DNA from: JBFKAV01 sp041621405
GTDB taxonomy: Bacteria > Pseudomonadota > Alphaproteobacteria > Rhodobacterales > Rhodobacteraceae
Reading direction: 5' to 3'
NCBI GenBank assembly: GCA_041621405.1
Contig: JBFKAV010000079.1
Span: forward strand, 1 to 16,190
Length of the DNA stretch: 16,190 nt
Positions 1-6,209 of this stretch are shown one piece after another (position 1 is the first letter of the stretch; the number at the start of each line of letters is the position of its first letter). The position numbers were made by a program, and so were the translations under genes. The notes below the pieces were generated by a model, which saw only the letters and a list, made by a program, of their open reading frames with translations, was not told where the DNA came from and did not search any database.

Positions 1-26
1 ACGGCTCCGCGCGCTCGACCCGAAGA

Positions 27-72
27 GCTGATCCCTCTTCCTCTTGTCTGCTGATCCCTCTTCCTCTTGTCT
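27..72. repeat. Perfect 23-bp tandem duplication
   Basis: Two identical head-to-tail copies of a 23-base unit lie at 27-49 and 50-72. The unit begins GCTGATCCCT and ends CTCTTGTCT. It is pyrimidine-rich on the plus strand, unlike the surrounding GC-rich DNA. It lies beyond the 3' end of ssrA and overlaps no gene that I can support. Two copies without spacers do not make a CRISPR. It may be a simple slippage duplication. Confidence 0.85.
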
Positions 73-90
73 CAAGTACCTTCGGGGGGT

Positions 91-114
91 GCGGGGGGGC
101 AGACGGCCCCCCGC
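91..114 (-). terminator. GC hairpin downstream of ssrA, candidate terminator
   Basis: An 8-bp perfect stem pairs 91-98 with 107-114 across an 8-base loop. On the minus strand it lies just beyond the last pairing arm of the tmRNA coding piece, where a terminator is expected. No T-tract follows it, so it may instead be a processing or Rho-associated 3' boundary. Confidence 0.5.
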
Positions 115-119
115 TCGAC

Positions 120-466
120 GGCAGGACCTGGCGATGCGCTATGAGGAGGAGTGCAGGCTTCTGTTGCCAGGTGCCTGCGAACCCCGCCGGACAGCTGCTA
201 GGCCGCCGGACTTAGTTTTCGGTTACCCGAACTGCTTACGCAGCCAGAGCCACCGGAGCATGGTTGTCGTTGGCAACTATGCATTGTGCACCGATAACGG
301 TGGTAGCTCACCGAGCGAAAGCAATCCCCTTTACACGTTCGTCGATCCTGTTTCGGCCCCATGTTCCCCCAACGAGGGGTCTTGGTGGAGCCGCCGGGTA
401 CCGCCCCCGGGTCCGATCCGCTTATTACGGGCGCGTTTATCGCCATAGTCCCGGGCGAACCCGGAA
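120..466 (-). ncRNA. ssrA: Two-piece (circularly permuted) tmRNA, tag ANDNHAPVALAA
   Basis: tmRNA rescues stalled ribosomes by acting first as alanyl-tRNA, then as a short mRNA for a degradation tag. Reading the minus strand, the acceptor piece comes first (~466-383) and ends GGCTCCACCA at 392-383. A 22-base intervening segment follows (382-361). The coding piece then begins GGGGCCGAAACAGG at 360, matching the tmRNA 5' consensus. GGGGCCG (360-354) pairs with CGGCTCC (393-387) to form the acceptor stem. The tag reading frame is 274-236 and gives ANDNHAPVALAA then TAA. Downstream, arms GCAGGC/GCCTGC interleave with ACCTGGC/GCCAGGT (last arm at 126-132), giving an H-type pseudoknot. Permuted order and an ANDN...AA tag are alphaproteobacterial traits. 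The outer ends (466 and 120) are estimates; the internal ends are better supported. Confidence 0.95.
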
Positions 467-473
467 CTCGCCC

Positions 474-502
474 AATGTAGGAGCCCCCGCGCCACTTCGC
501 AA
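474..502 (-). promoter_or_regulatory. Candidate sigma70-type promoter for ssrA
   Basis: On the minus strand there is a -35 like hexamer TTGCGA (502-497, 4 of 6 to consensus), a 17-base spacer, and a -10 like hexamer TACATT (479-474, 4 of 6). Initiation would fall near 467, right at the CCGGG-loop-CCCGG hairpin (451-464) that would begin the acceptor piece. The -35 element lies in the apical part of the hairpin assigned as the terminator of the preceding gene. This is a visual consensus match only. Confidence 0.45.
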
Positions 503-514
503 GCGGCGCGGGGG
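484..514 (-). terminator. Strong hairpin terminating the PotD-like gene
   Basis: A 10-bp perfect stem pairs 484-493 with 505-514. The loop can itself pair as CTT-CGC-AAG. It starts 48 bases past the stop codon of the binding-protein gene on the minus strand and precedes ssrA. The downstream stretch is only weakly T-rich (ctcctacatt), so termination efficiency is uncertain. Confidence 0.6.
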
Positions 515-561
515 GCAGCACGGCGCTTCGAAGCTCGAGGCGCGCGCCGGCGCCGGAAGGC

Positions 562-1605
562 TCAGAACCCGGCCTTGATCTTCTCGAACTCCTCGAGCAT
601 CCGGTCGCGCAGGATGTTGTCCATCGGCACCTGGGCCAAGAGCGGCACCTCGACCGGCCCGAGCCCGACCGAGTTCACCAGCTCGGGGTCGATCGCGGCG
701 ACGGCCTCGGTGTTGGAATGGCCGTAGCCCCAGCTCTCGACGATGTAGTTCGCGCTCCGGGCGTCGAGCCAGGCGTTGATGAAGTCGTAGGCCTTGTCCT
801 CGTTGCCGGGCCCGTCCTTGAGGTTGACATAGCCGCAGAACCAGGTCGAGGAGCCCTCGGCGGGCTCGCGCTCGAAGGCGATCGGATGGCCCTCGGCCTG
901 CATCGTTGTCGGCGTCTCGTTCCAGGCCCAGGCGATCACCACCTCGCCGGTGGCCATCAGCTGGGCCAGCTCGGCGCCGTCGGCCCAGTAGGCGCGGACG
1001 TTCTCGTGCGCCTTGCGGAGCCATTCTCCTGCCGCCTGGAACTGCTCTTCGGTCACCGTGGTCCAGTCGGTGACGCCGGTGGCGAGGTAGGCGAGCGACC
1101 AGACGTCGTCGTTGTTGTCGGGAAGCGCGATGCGGCCGGCGTATTTCGGGTCGACGAAGACCTGCAGGCTCTGCACCTCTTCCTCGGCAACCTGCTCTGT
1201 GTTGTAGGCGATCGCGGTCGCACCCCATTCGGCGGGGATGTACCAGGTGCCCTGGTCATCCTCGAAGATCGAGGAGTTCAAGAAGGCGGGGTTGATCTTG
1301 TCGTAGTTCTCGATCCGGCTCGTGTCCCAGGGCTCGACCAGGTTGGCGTCGCGGAACTTCGACACCATCTGCGAGCAGGGATGCGAGACGTCGGCGCGGA
1401 AGCCCGACTGCAGCTTCTGGAAGGCGTCGTCGTCGTCGCCGTAAAACGCGAAGGTGGGATTGGTGCCGTGCTGCTCCACATAGGCCTGGAAGAAGCCCGG
1501 GTCCTCGTAGCCCGACCAGTCGAAGACGGTGAAGTCGGGGTCGGCGGCGGCCGCCGGCAGCGCGACGAGCGCCGCGGTGCCCGCCAGCAGTGATCTGAGA
1601 TGCAT
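562..1605 (-). CDS. PotD/PotF-type periplasmic substrate-binding protein (ABC transporter)
   Basis: The 347-residue protein is probably the periplasmic receptor of a spermidine/putrescine-type ABC importer. Residues 1-21 form a signal peptide (MHLRSLLAGTAALVALPAAAA). The mature protein opens with FTVFDWSGYEDPGFFQAYVEQHG, the usual start of PotD-like lobes. Further family landmarks are the SDVSHPCSQMV-like segment near residues 74-82, the DxxxINP segment near 103, and the YIPAEWGATAIAYNTE hinge region near 122-137. Length is normal for the family. No permease or ATPase gene lies beside it, and a terminator separates it from dctP, so it is an orphan here. The start is preceded by AGGGAAA. The true ligand (polyamine or other small cation or amino acid) cannot be read from the sequence. 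Confidence 0.85.
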   Translation of the reverse strand: MHLRSLLAGTAALVALPAAAADPDFTVFDWSGYEDPGFFQAYVEQHGTNPTFAFYGDDDDAFQKLQSGFRADVSHPCSQMVSKFRDANLVEPWDTSRIENYDKINPAFLNSSIFEDDQGTWYIPAEWGATAIAYNTEQVAEEEVQSLQVFVDPKYAGRIALPDNNDDVWSLAYLATGVTDWTTVTEEQFQAAGEWLRKAHENVRAYWADGAELAQLMATGEVVIAWAWNETPTTMQAEGHPIAFEREPAEGSSTWFCGYVNLKDGPGNEDKAYDFINAWLDARSANYIVESWGYGHSNTEAVAAIDPELVNSVGLGPVEVPLLAQVPMDNILRDRMLEEFEKIKAGF

Positions 1606-1648
1606 GTTGATTTCCCTGTCGGTAGCTCTTCTGGAGTGGCTTGGTAAG

Positions 1649-1677
1649 AAAAAATCGTAGGCCCGCGAGCGGGGCTT
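1649..1677 (-). terminator. Intrinsic terminator after dctP (hairpin plus T6)
   Basis: On the minus strand a short GCCC/GGGC stem (1672-1675 with 1661-1664, 7-base loop) is followed within a few bases by six T residues (1654-1649). It lies between dctP and the PotD-like gene and should limit read-through from the TRAP operon. Confidence 0.6.
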
Positions 1678-1701
1678 CTCAAGAGATTCCCGCGCCAGAG
1701 A

Positions 1702-1726
1702 GGGGCGCGCGGCGGCCGCGCGCCCC
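1702..1726 (-). terminator. Very GC-rich hairpin directly after dctP
   Basis: An 11-bp perfect inverted repeat pairs 1702-1712 with 1716-1726 across a 3-base loop, starting 10 bases past the dctP stop codon. With the smaller hairpin and T-tract at 1649-1677 it forms a two-part end to the operon. It could also protect the 3' end of the abundant dctP message. Confidence 0.6.
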
Positions 1727-1735
1727 AGGGTTGCA

Positions 1736-2794
1736 TCAGTTGAGATCGGCCATGCGCTCGGCGTCGATCTTTTCCTGCGCCGCCGCCACGGCGGTCTCGA
1801 AGGCCGCGAGAATCTCCGGCCCCTTGGCGACGTTGGTCTTGAACCAGTCCATCACCGGCCCGACCGCCTGCTGGAAGGCGGCCTTCTCCTCGGGCGTCGG
1901 CACGTAGATGTCGCCGCCCGCGGCCACGAAGTCCTGGTAGGCCTCGATCGACTTGCGCTTCGGCGAGGCGAAGGTGGCCTGCTGCAGTTCGGCGAAGCCG
2001 TCGACCACGATGCGCTTCAGGTCGTCGGGCAGCGCCGTGAAGCGGTCGTTCGACATCCACCAGAAGGCGCCCATGTAGGAATGTCCGTCGAGCGTGATGT
2101 ACTTCAGCCCGGCATCGGGGAACTTCATGTTCATGATGTCGGTGATGCCGTTCGCGGTGCCTTCCACGACGCCGGTCTGCAGCGAGGTGAAGAGCTCCGG
2201 CCACGGGATCGGCGTCGGCGCGGCGCCGAGCGTGGTTGCCAGCGTCTGCGGCAGGTCGGCCGGAACGGTGCGCATCTTCAGCCCGGCGAGGTCGGCCGGC
2301 GTCTGCACCCGGCGCTCGGTATTGGCGAAGTTGCGCCAGCCGCCGGTATTGCCGACGGTCATCAGGCGGATCTTGCCGTCGGAATCTGCCAGCGCCATGT
2401 CGCGCATCGTCCGCACGAAGTCCCCGGTCAGCACCTCCTCGGCCACCCGGTCGTCGCTCATCAGGTAGGGAAGGTCGAGCACCTGGATGTAGGGAAACAG
2501 GTTCGCCGCCCCGCCCGAGGTGGTGATGTAGATGTCGATCGATCCGTCGGCGACGCCGGCGAGGCATTCCTCGCCGGTGGCGCAGAGCTGGGTTCCGATG
2601 AAGAGCTCGACGCCGACGCGGCCGTTCGAGGCGTTCTCGACGTAGTTCTTGAACACGACGAGGCCGTCGTAGTCCTCGTCCTGGTCGTTGGAATTCGCGG
2701 TTGCCCGCAGGGTGATCTCCTGCGCTGCGGCCCATCCGGCGGAGCCGGCCACGAGGGCCGCTGCAAAGAGCGATTTCAGGGTTCCGTGGATCAT
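1736..2794 (-). CDS. dctP: TRAP transporter periplasmic substrate-binding protein DctP
   Basis: This 352-residue protein is the soluble receptor that captures substrate for the DctQM permease. Residues 1-24 are a signal peptide ending AAA before QEITLRA. DctP-family landmarks follow: GRVGVELFIGTQL (58-70), a paired-cysteine segment at C71 and C77, GGAANLFPYIQVLDLPYLM (94-112), and DLAGLKMRTVPAD (168-180) with R175, the arginine that in this family salt-bridges an anionic ligand group. TSLQTGVVEGTANGITDIMNMKF matches the usual second-lobe motif. The start is preceded by GGGAGGAAAG. It is the last gene of the dctQ-dctM-dctP set, 29 bases after dctM, and is followed by terminator hairpins. The ligand is not determined by sequence. 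Context suggests an organosulfonate such as sulfoquinovose or its glyceryl form (inference). Confidence 0.93.
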   Translation of the reverse strand: MIHGTLKSLFAAALVAGSAGWAAAQEITLRATANSNDQDEDYDGLVVFKNYVENASNGRVGVELFIGTQLCATGEECLAGVADGSIDIYITTSGGAANLFPYIQVLDLPYLMSDDRVAEEVLTGDFVRTMRDMALADSDGKIRLMTVGNTGGWRNFANTERRVQTPADLAGLKMRTVPADLPQTLATTLGAAPTPIPWPELFTSLQTGVVEGTANGITDIMNMKFPDAGLKYITLDGHSYMGAFWWMSNDRFTALPDDLKRIVVDGFAELQQATFASPKRKSIEAYQDFVAAGGDIYVPTPEEKAAFQQAVGPVMDWFKTNVAKGPEILAAFETAVAAAQEKIDAERMADLN

Positions 2795-2823
2795 GGTCTT
2801 TCCTCCCGTTCAGGTTTCCAGGG

Positions 2824-4113
2824 TCAGTTCACAAAGCCGAATAGGCGCGGAACCGTCAGGCACAGCGCCGGAAAATAGGTGATGAGGAAGATCACCGCGA
2901 CATGGACGACGAGCATCGGCGCGATGCCGCGGACCACCTCCTCGACCTTCAGCCCGGAGACCGCCGCCGTGACGAAGAGTACCAGCCCCATCGGTGGCGT
3001 GGCGAGCCCCACGGTCAGGTTCACCGCCATGATGATGGCGAAGTGCACCGGGTCGACGCCGAGCTCGAGGAAGATCGGCCCCAGGATCGGCCCGAGGATG
3101 ATGATCGCCGGGCCGGCGTCGAGAAACATGCCGACGATGAACAGGAGCACGTTGATCAGGAAAAGCAGAATCAGCGGGTTGTCCGACAGCGACAGGATGA
3201 ACGCCGCGAGCATCTCGGGGGTGTGGGCGAGCGAGGCCACGGTCTTGAACGCCATCGCCGCGCCGACGAGAAGCAGCACCACGGCCGAGGTGATGCCGGA
3301 GCGGATCAGCACGTCGGGCAGATCGGAGAGCTTCAGCGAGCCCATCACGAAGAGCCCGATCAGGATCGCGTAGGCGACCGCGATGGCGGCGGCCTCGGTC
3401 GGGGTGAAGACGCCGCCGAGGATGCCGCCGAGGATGATCACCGGGGTCATCAGCGGAAAGAAGGCCTTGAGCGAGGCGCGGCCGCGCTCGCCCCAGCTGG
3501 CGCGGGCGCCGATCTGCGGCAGGTGCCAGTGGTCGGCGCGGAGCGCGATCATGACCATCAGCCCGACACCGACCAGAATGCCCGGCACGATGCCGGCGAG
3601 GAAGAGGGCGGCGACAGATTCGCCCATCACGTAGGCGTAGATGATCATGATCCCCGAGGGCGGGATGATCGGGCCGATCACCGAGGAGGCCGCGGTCACC
3701 GCGGCGGCGAAGCGGCGGGAGTAGCCCTGCTTCTCCATCGCCGGGATCAGCATCGAGCCGAGTGCCGAGACGTCGGCCACCGCCGAGCCCGAGAGCCCGG
3801 CGAAGAGCATCGAGGACATGACGTTCACATGCGCGAGCCCGCCCCTCAGGTGCCCCATCAGCGCCTGGCTGAATTCGACGAGCCTGAGCGTGATGCCGCC
3901 CCGGTTCATCAGCTCGCCCGCCAGCATGAAGAACGGGATCGCCATCAGCGGGAAGCTGTCCATGCCGTTGTAGACGTTGCGATAGAGAAGCACGATGTCG
4001 CGCTCCTGCCCGTTGAGCCAGAGCAGGATCCCGGGTGCGAAGACGAGGCCGAAGAAGACCGGAAAGCCCAGGAGCAGCAGGACCAGGAAGACCGGCAGGA
4101 ACAGCGACAGCAT
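2824..4113 (-). CDS. dctM: TRAP transporter large permease DctM
   Basis: The 429-residue protein is the main transport subunit, using the sodium gradient to move substrate released from DctP across the inner membrane. It is hydrophobic throughout, with about a dozen membrane segments starting at MLSLFLPVFLVLLLLGFPVFFGL. It carries the DctM signature MAIPFFMLAGELMNRGGI near residues 57-74 and the IIPPSGIMIIYAYV and ATPPMGLVLFV re-entrant-type segments. Length is typical. Its ATG directly abuts the stop of dctQ (TAGATG), indicating translational coupling. Nothing is truncated. Confidence 0.95.
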   Translation of the reverse strand: MLSLFLPVFLVLLLLGFPVFFGLVFAPGILLWLNGQERDIVLLYRNVYNGMDSFPLMAIPFFMLAGELMNRGGITLRLVEFSQALMGHLRGGLAHVNVMSSMLFAGLSGSAVADVSALGSMLIPAMEKQGYSRRFAAAVTAASSVIGPIIPPSGIMIIYAYVMGESVAALFLAGIVPGILVGVGLMVMIALRADHWHLPQIGARASWGERGRASLKAFFPLMTPVIILGGILGGVFTPTEAAAIAVAYAILIGLFVMGSLKLSDLPDVLIRSGITSAVVLLLVGAAMAFKTVASLAHTPEMLAAFILSLSDNPLILLFLINVLLFIVGMFLDAGPAIIILGPILGPIFLELGVDPVHFAIIMAVNLTVGLATPPMGLVLFVTAAVSGLKVEEVVRGIAPMLVVHVAVIFLITYFPALCLTVPRLFGFVN

Positions 4114-4707
4114 CTATTCGGCCCCCGCGAGCGTGGCGTCCTGGGCGATGGCGGGGAGCTCGCCGTCGCGGCCGACGAGGCCGAGCACCGCGCGCAGGAG
4201 GAGCTCGACATTGACGAGCAAGAGGAGCGTCACGCCCACGTGGAACGAGGCCATCATCCAGCCCCTCGGCACCTTGGCCCATTCCAGGGGCATGAGGCCC
4301 GAGGGATACCAGAGCGAGGAGGTGGCGAAGCGGGCGCCGAGGCCGGAAAGCTCGGACAGCCCGATCCGGAAGGCCATCGCCAGCACCAGGAGCGAGAGCG
4401 CCAGCAGCAGGAGCTGGAGCGCGGCGGCCAGGGCGCGGGGCATGAGCAGCTGGATCATGTCGATCGCAACGAAGCCACCGCGGCGGAAGGCGGTCGGCGC
4501 CATCAGCCCGGTCATCCACAGCATCAGGAACCGCGCCGCCTCGTCGGGCCAGGCCAGCGCGTTGCCGATGACGTAGCGGTACCAGACCTGGGCCAGGATC
4601 GCGGCGACCATGAGGGCAAGGAGGAACGCGCCGAGCCAGCGGCCGAGCGCCAGGAGCGCGCCGTTCAGCTTGGCGAGACCTTTCGTGGCCCCGATCAGAG
4701 CGCCCAT
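4114..4707 (-). CDS. dctQ: TRAP transporter small permease DctQ
   Basis: The 197-residue small membrane subunit partners DctM. Four predicted membrane segments lie near residues 24-45, 57-75, 92-113 and 147-172. The RYVIGNALAWPDEAARFLM-like segment (44-62) and the following GLMAPTAFRRGGFVAID stretch match the conserved DctQ region. A good ribosome site (GGGAGGGAG) precedes the ATG. It begins 73 bases after the flavin reductase gene on the same strand, so transporter and enzymes probably share a transcript. The gap contains two small hairpins that could set relative expression. Confidence 0.92.
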   Translation of the reverse strand: MGALIGATKGLAKLNGALLALGRWLGAFLLALMVAAILAQVWYRYVIGNALAWPDEAARFLMLWMTGLMAPTAFRRGGFVAIDMIQLLMPRALAAALQLLLLALSLLVLAMAFRIGLSELSGLGARFATSSLWYPSGLMPLEWAKVPRGWMMASFHVGVTLLLLVNVELLLRAVLGLVGRDGELPAIAQDATLAGAE

Positions 4708-4726
4708 CGGCGTCTCCCTCCCTGTT

Positions 4727-4764
4727 GCGCCCTCTCCCGGGCGCGCGGCCGGTTCTACCGGTCG
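4727..4764 (-). other. Two consecutive hairpins between flavin reductase and dctQ
   Basis: GCGCCC at 4727-4732 pairs with GGGCGC at 4739-4744 across a 6-base loop. Next to it, CCGG at 4749-4752 pairs with CCGG at 4758-4761, extendable by flanking pairs to about 7 bp. No T-tract follows. The likeliest role is mRNA processing or partial attenuation between the enzyme genes and the transporter genes, not full termination. Confidence 0.4.
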
Positions 4765-4780
4765 TCGCTCCAGTTGCTCC

Positions 4781-5308
4781 TCACTCGTTCTTGGCGAACG
4801 AGCCGTAGAAGCCTTGCGAGAAGACGAGCGGCGCGCCCTCGCGGAACGCCGCCTCCAGAATCTCGCCCAAGATGATCACGTGATCGCCCGCATCCTCGAC
4901 CGCGAAGCGGCGGCAAGCGAAGCAGGCGAGGCAATTGCCGATCAGCGGCGCGCCGCCCGGCCCCTCGGTCACCTCGAGCCCGTCGAACTCGCGCCCGTGG
5001 CGGGTGAAATGCGCGGCGAGGTCGCGCTGGTCGGCGCCAAGGACGTGGATCGCGAAATGCTTCGCGTCGGCGAAGACCGGAAACCGCGAGGAGGCCTTGG
5101 CCGGCGACCAGAGCACCAGCGGCGGCTCGAGTGACACGCTGGCGAAGCTGTTGGCGGTGATCCCGACCGGCCCCTGCGGGCCCCGGGCGGTGACGACTGT
5201 TACGCCGGTGGCGAAATGGCCGAACGCATCGCGCAGGGCGCGAGCGGTGTCCGGGCCGGGGGTGAAAGGGTCCATCGCCTGGGGCCCCTCAAGGCTTCCA
5301 TCCATCAT
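4781..5308 (-). CDS. NAD(P)H:FMN oxidoreductase, flavin reductase-like domain (SmoA-like role)
   Basis: The 175-residue protein belongs to the flavin reductase-like (DIM6/NTAB, HpaC-type) family. It would supply free FMNH2 to the two-component monooxygenase two genes upstream. Visible family features are LRDAFGHFATGVTVVTA near residues 25-41, GITANSFASVSLEPPLVLW (flavin-contact region), RFPVFADAKHFAIHVL, and C-terminal GDHVIILGEILEA with SQGFYGSF. The chosen ATG (5308-5306) overlaps the aldo/keto reductase stop as ATGA, with GAGG just upstream. Starts at 5305 or 5275 (MDPFTPG, with GAGGGG upstream) are alternatives. In the sulfo-SMO pathway the corresponding protein is SmoA; that assignment rests on context. 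Confidence 0.9.
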   Translation of the reverse strand: MMDGSLEGPQAMDPFTPGPDTARALRDAFGHFATGVTVVTARGPQGPVGITANSFASVSLEPPLVLWSPAKASSRFPVFADAKHFAIHVLGADQRDLAAHFTRHGREFDGLEVTEGPGGAPLIGNCLACFACRRFAVEDAGDHVIILGEILEAAFREGAPLVFSQGFYGSFAKNE

Positions 5309-6198
5309 GGAACCTCGCGGCCCAGCGCCGCCGTGTAAAGCTCGAACCATGTCTCGCGGTCGAGTTCCACCTTGGCGGCATCGGCCAGCCTGCGGATCCG
5401 GTCGAGGTTGTTGGTGCCCATCACCGGCAGGATCTTCGCCGGATGCGCCATGAGCCAGGCCACCGCGACGGCTGCGGCATCTACCCCCTGCGCCTTGCCG
5501 ATCCGCTTGAGCGCGTCGCGCAAGGGCTTGGAGGAATGGGCGAAAAGCGCACCGCCGCCCAGCGGCGACCAGGCCATCGGTGAGAGGCCGCGCTCCTGCA
5601 GGAAGGCGACGTCGCCGTTGGTGAAGCCTTCGTGCACGATGAGGCTCAGCTCGAACTGGTTGGTGACGAGCTTGGACTTCATCGCCGATTGCAGGAGCCG
5701 CCAGTCCCAGGGCTTGAAGTTCGACACGCCGACCGCGCGCACCTTGCCCGATGCCACGGCGGCGTCGAGCGCCGCGCCGGTCTCGTCGGGGTCCATCAGC
5801 GGGTCGGGGCGGTGGATCAAGAGCAGGTCGATGCGCTCGATCCCCATCTTCTTCAGCGAGGCGTCGACCGAGGCCGCGATGTGCGCAGCGGTCGTGTCGT
5901 AGTGCTTCACCCGGCGCTTCGGGAACTTCTCCGACACCAGCATGATGTCGCATTTGGTGATGACCTCGATCTCGTTCCTGAGCCCTGGCGCCCGCTTCAG
6001 CGCCGCACCGAACAGGCTCTCGCTCTCGTAGTCGCCGTAGATGTCGGCCTCGTCGAAGGAGGTGATGCCCTGCTCGAGGCAGGCCTCGATCTTGGCCTGG
6101 ACGTGGCGGGTCGAGGTGTCGGGGTCGTCGCCGAGCCGCCAGAGGCCATAGACGATGCGGCTGAGCTTCAGCCCCTTCTGCAGCTTGACGCGCTCCAT
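5305..6198 (-). CDS. Aldo/keto reductase, YdhF-type (candidate 6-oxo-glucose reductase, SmoB-like)
   Basis: The 297-residue protein is a cytosolic NAD(P)H-dependent aldo/keto reductase with a full catalytic tetrad: D49 and Y54 (FDEADIYGD), K82 (VITKC) and H129 (LLLIHRPDP). IVYGLWRL near the start, VGVSNF, ATNQ-like TNQFELS and AWSPLGGG are typical of the YdhF branch, and the C-terminal WFELYTAALGREVP closely follows the YdhF ending. The start uses GAGG that overlaps the TGA of the preceding monooxygenase gene, 11 bases away, and the stop overlaps the flavin reductase start. This tight packing implies a joint pathway. By analogy with the sulfo-SMO pathway it may reduce the 6-aldehyde made by desulfonation of sulfoquinovose to glucose; the substrate is inferred. 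Confidence 0.9.
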   Translation of the reverse strand: MERVKLQKGLKLSRIVYGLWRLGDDPDTSTRHVQAKIEACLEQGITSFDEADIYGDYESESLFGAALKRAPGLRNEIEVITKCDIMLVSEKFPKRRVKHYDTTAAHIAASVDASLKKMGIERIDLLLIHRPDPLMDPDETGAALDAAVASGKVRAVGVSNFKPWDWRLLQSAMKSKLVTNQFELSLIVHEGFTNGDVAFLQERGLSPMAWSPLGGGALFAHSSKPLRDALKRIGKAQGVDAAAVAVAWLMAHPAKILPVMGTNNLDRIRRLADAAKVELDRETWFELYTAALGREVP

Positions 6199-6209
6199 CG
6201 ACCCGGTCC

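Noticed and set aside
27..72. CRISPR-like repeat
   Set aside because: Only two directly abutting copies, no spacers, and no cas genes in the window.
198..521. Minus-strand open frame of 107 codons at the left end
   Set aside because: It lies across both halves of ssrA and the upstream hairpin; its codons are tmRNA structure and only a different short frame encodes the tag.
1278..2735. 485-codon minus-strand frame bridging dctP and the PotD-like gene
   Set aside because: Arg/Pro/Ala-rich translation with no family signature; it runs out of frame through two clear genes and the terminators between them.
562..4707. PotD-like protein as part of the TRAP transporter
   Set aside because: It is a PotD-type ABC receptor, not DctP-type; dctQMP is already complete, and a terminator lies between them.
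2902..4875. Long plus-strand open frame of 657 codons
   Set aside because: It is antisense to dctM and dctQ and gives a His/Asp/Arg/Glu-rich low-complexity translation, typical of a GC-rich shadow frame.
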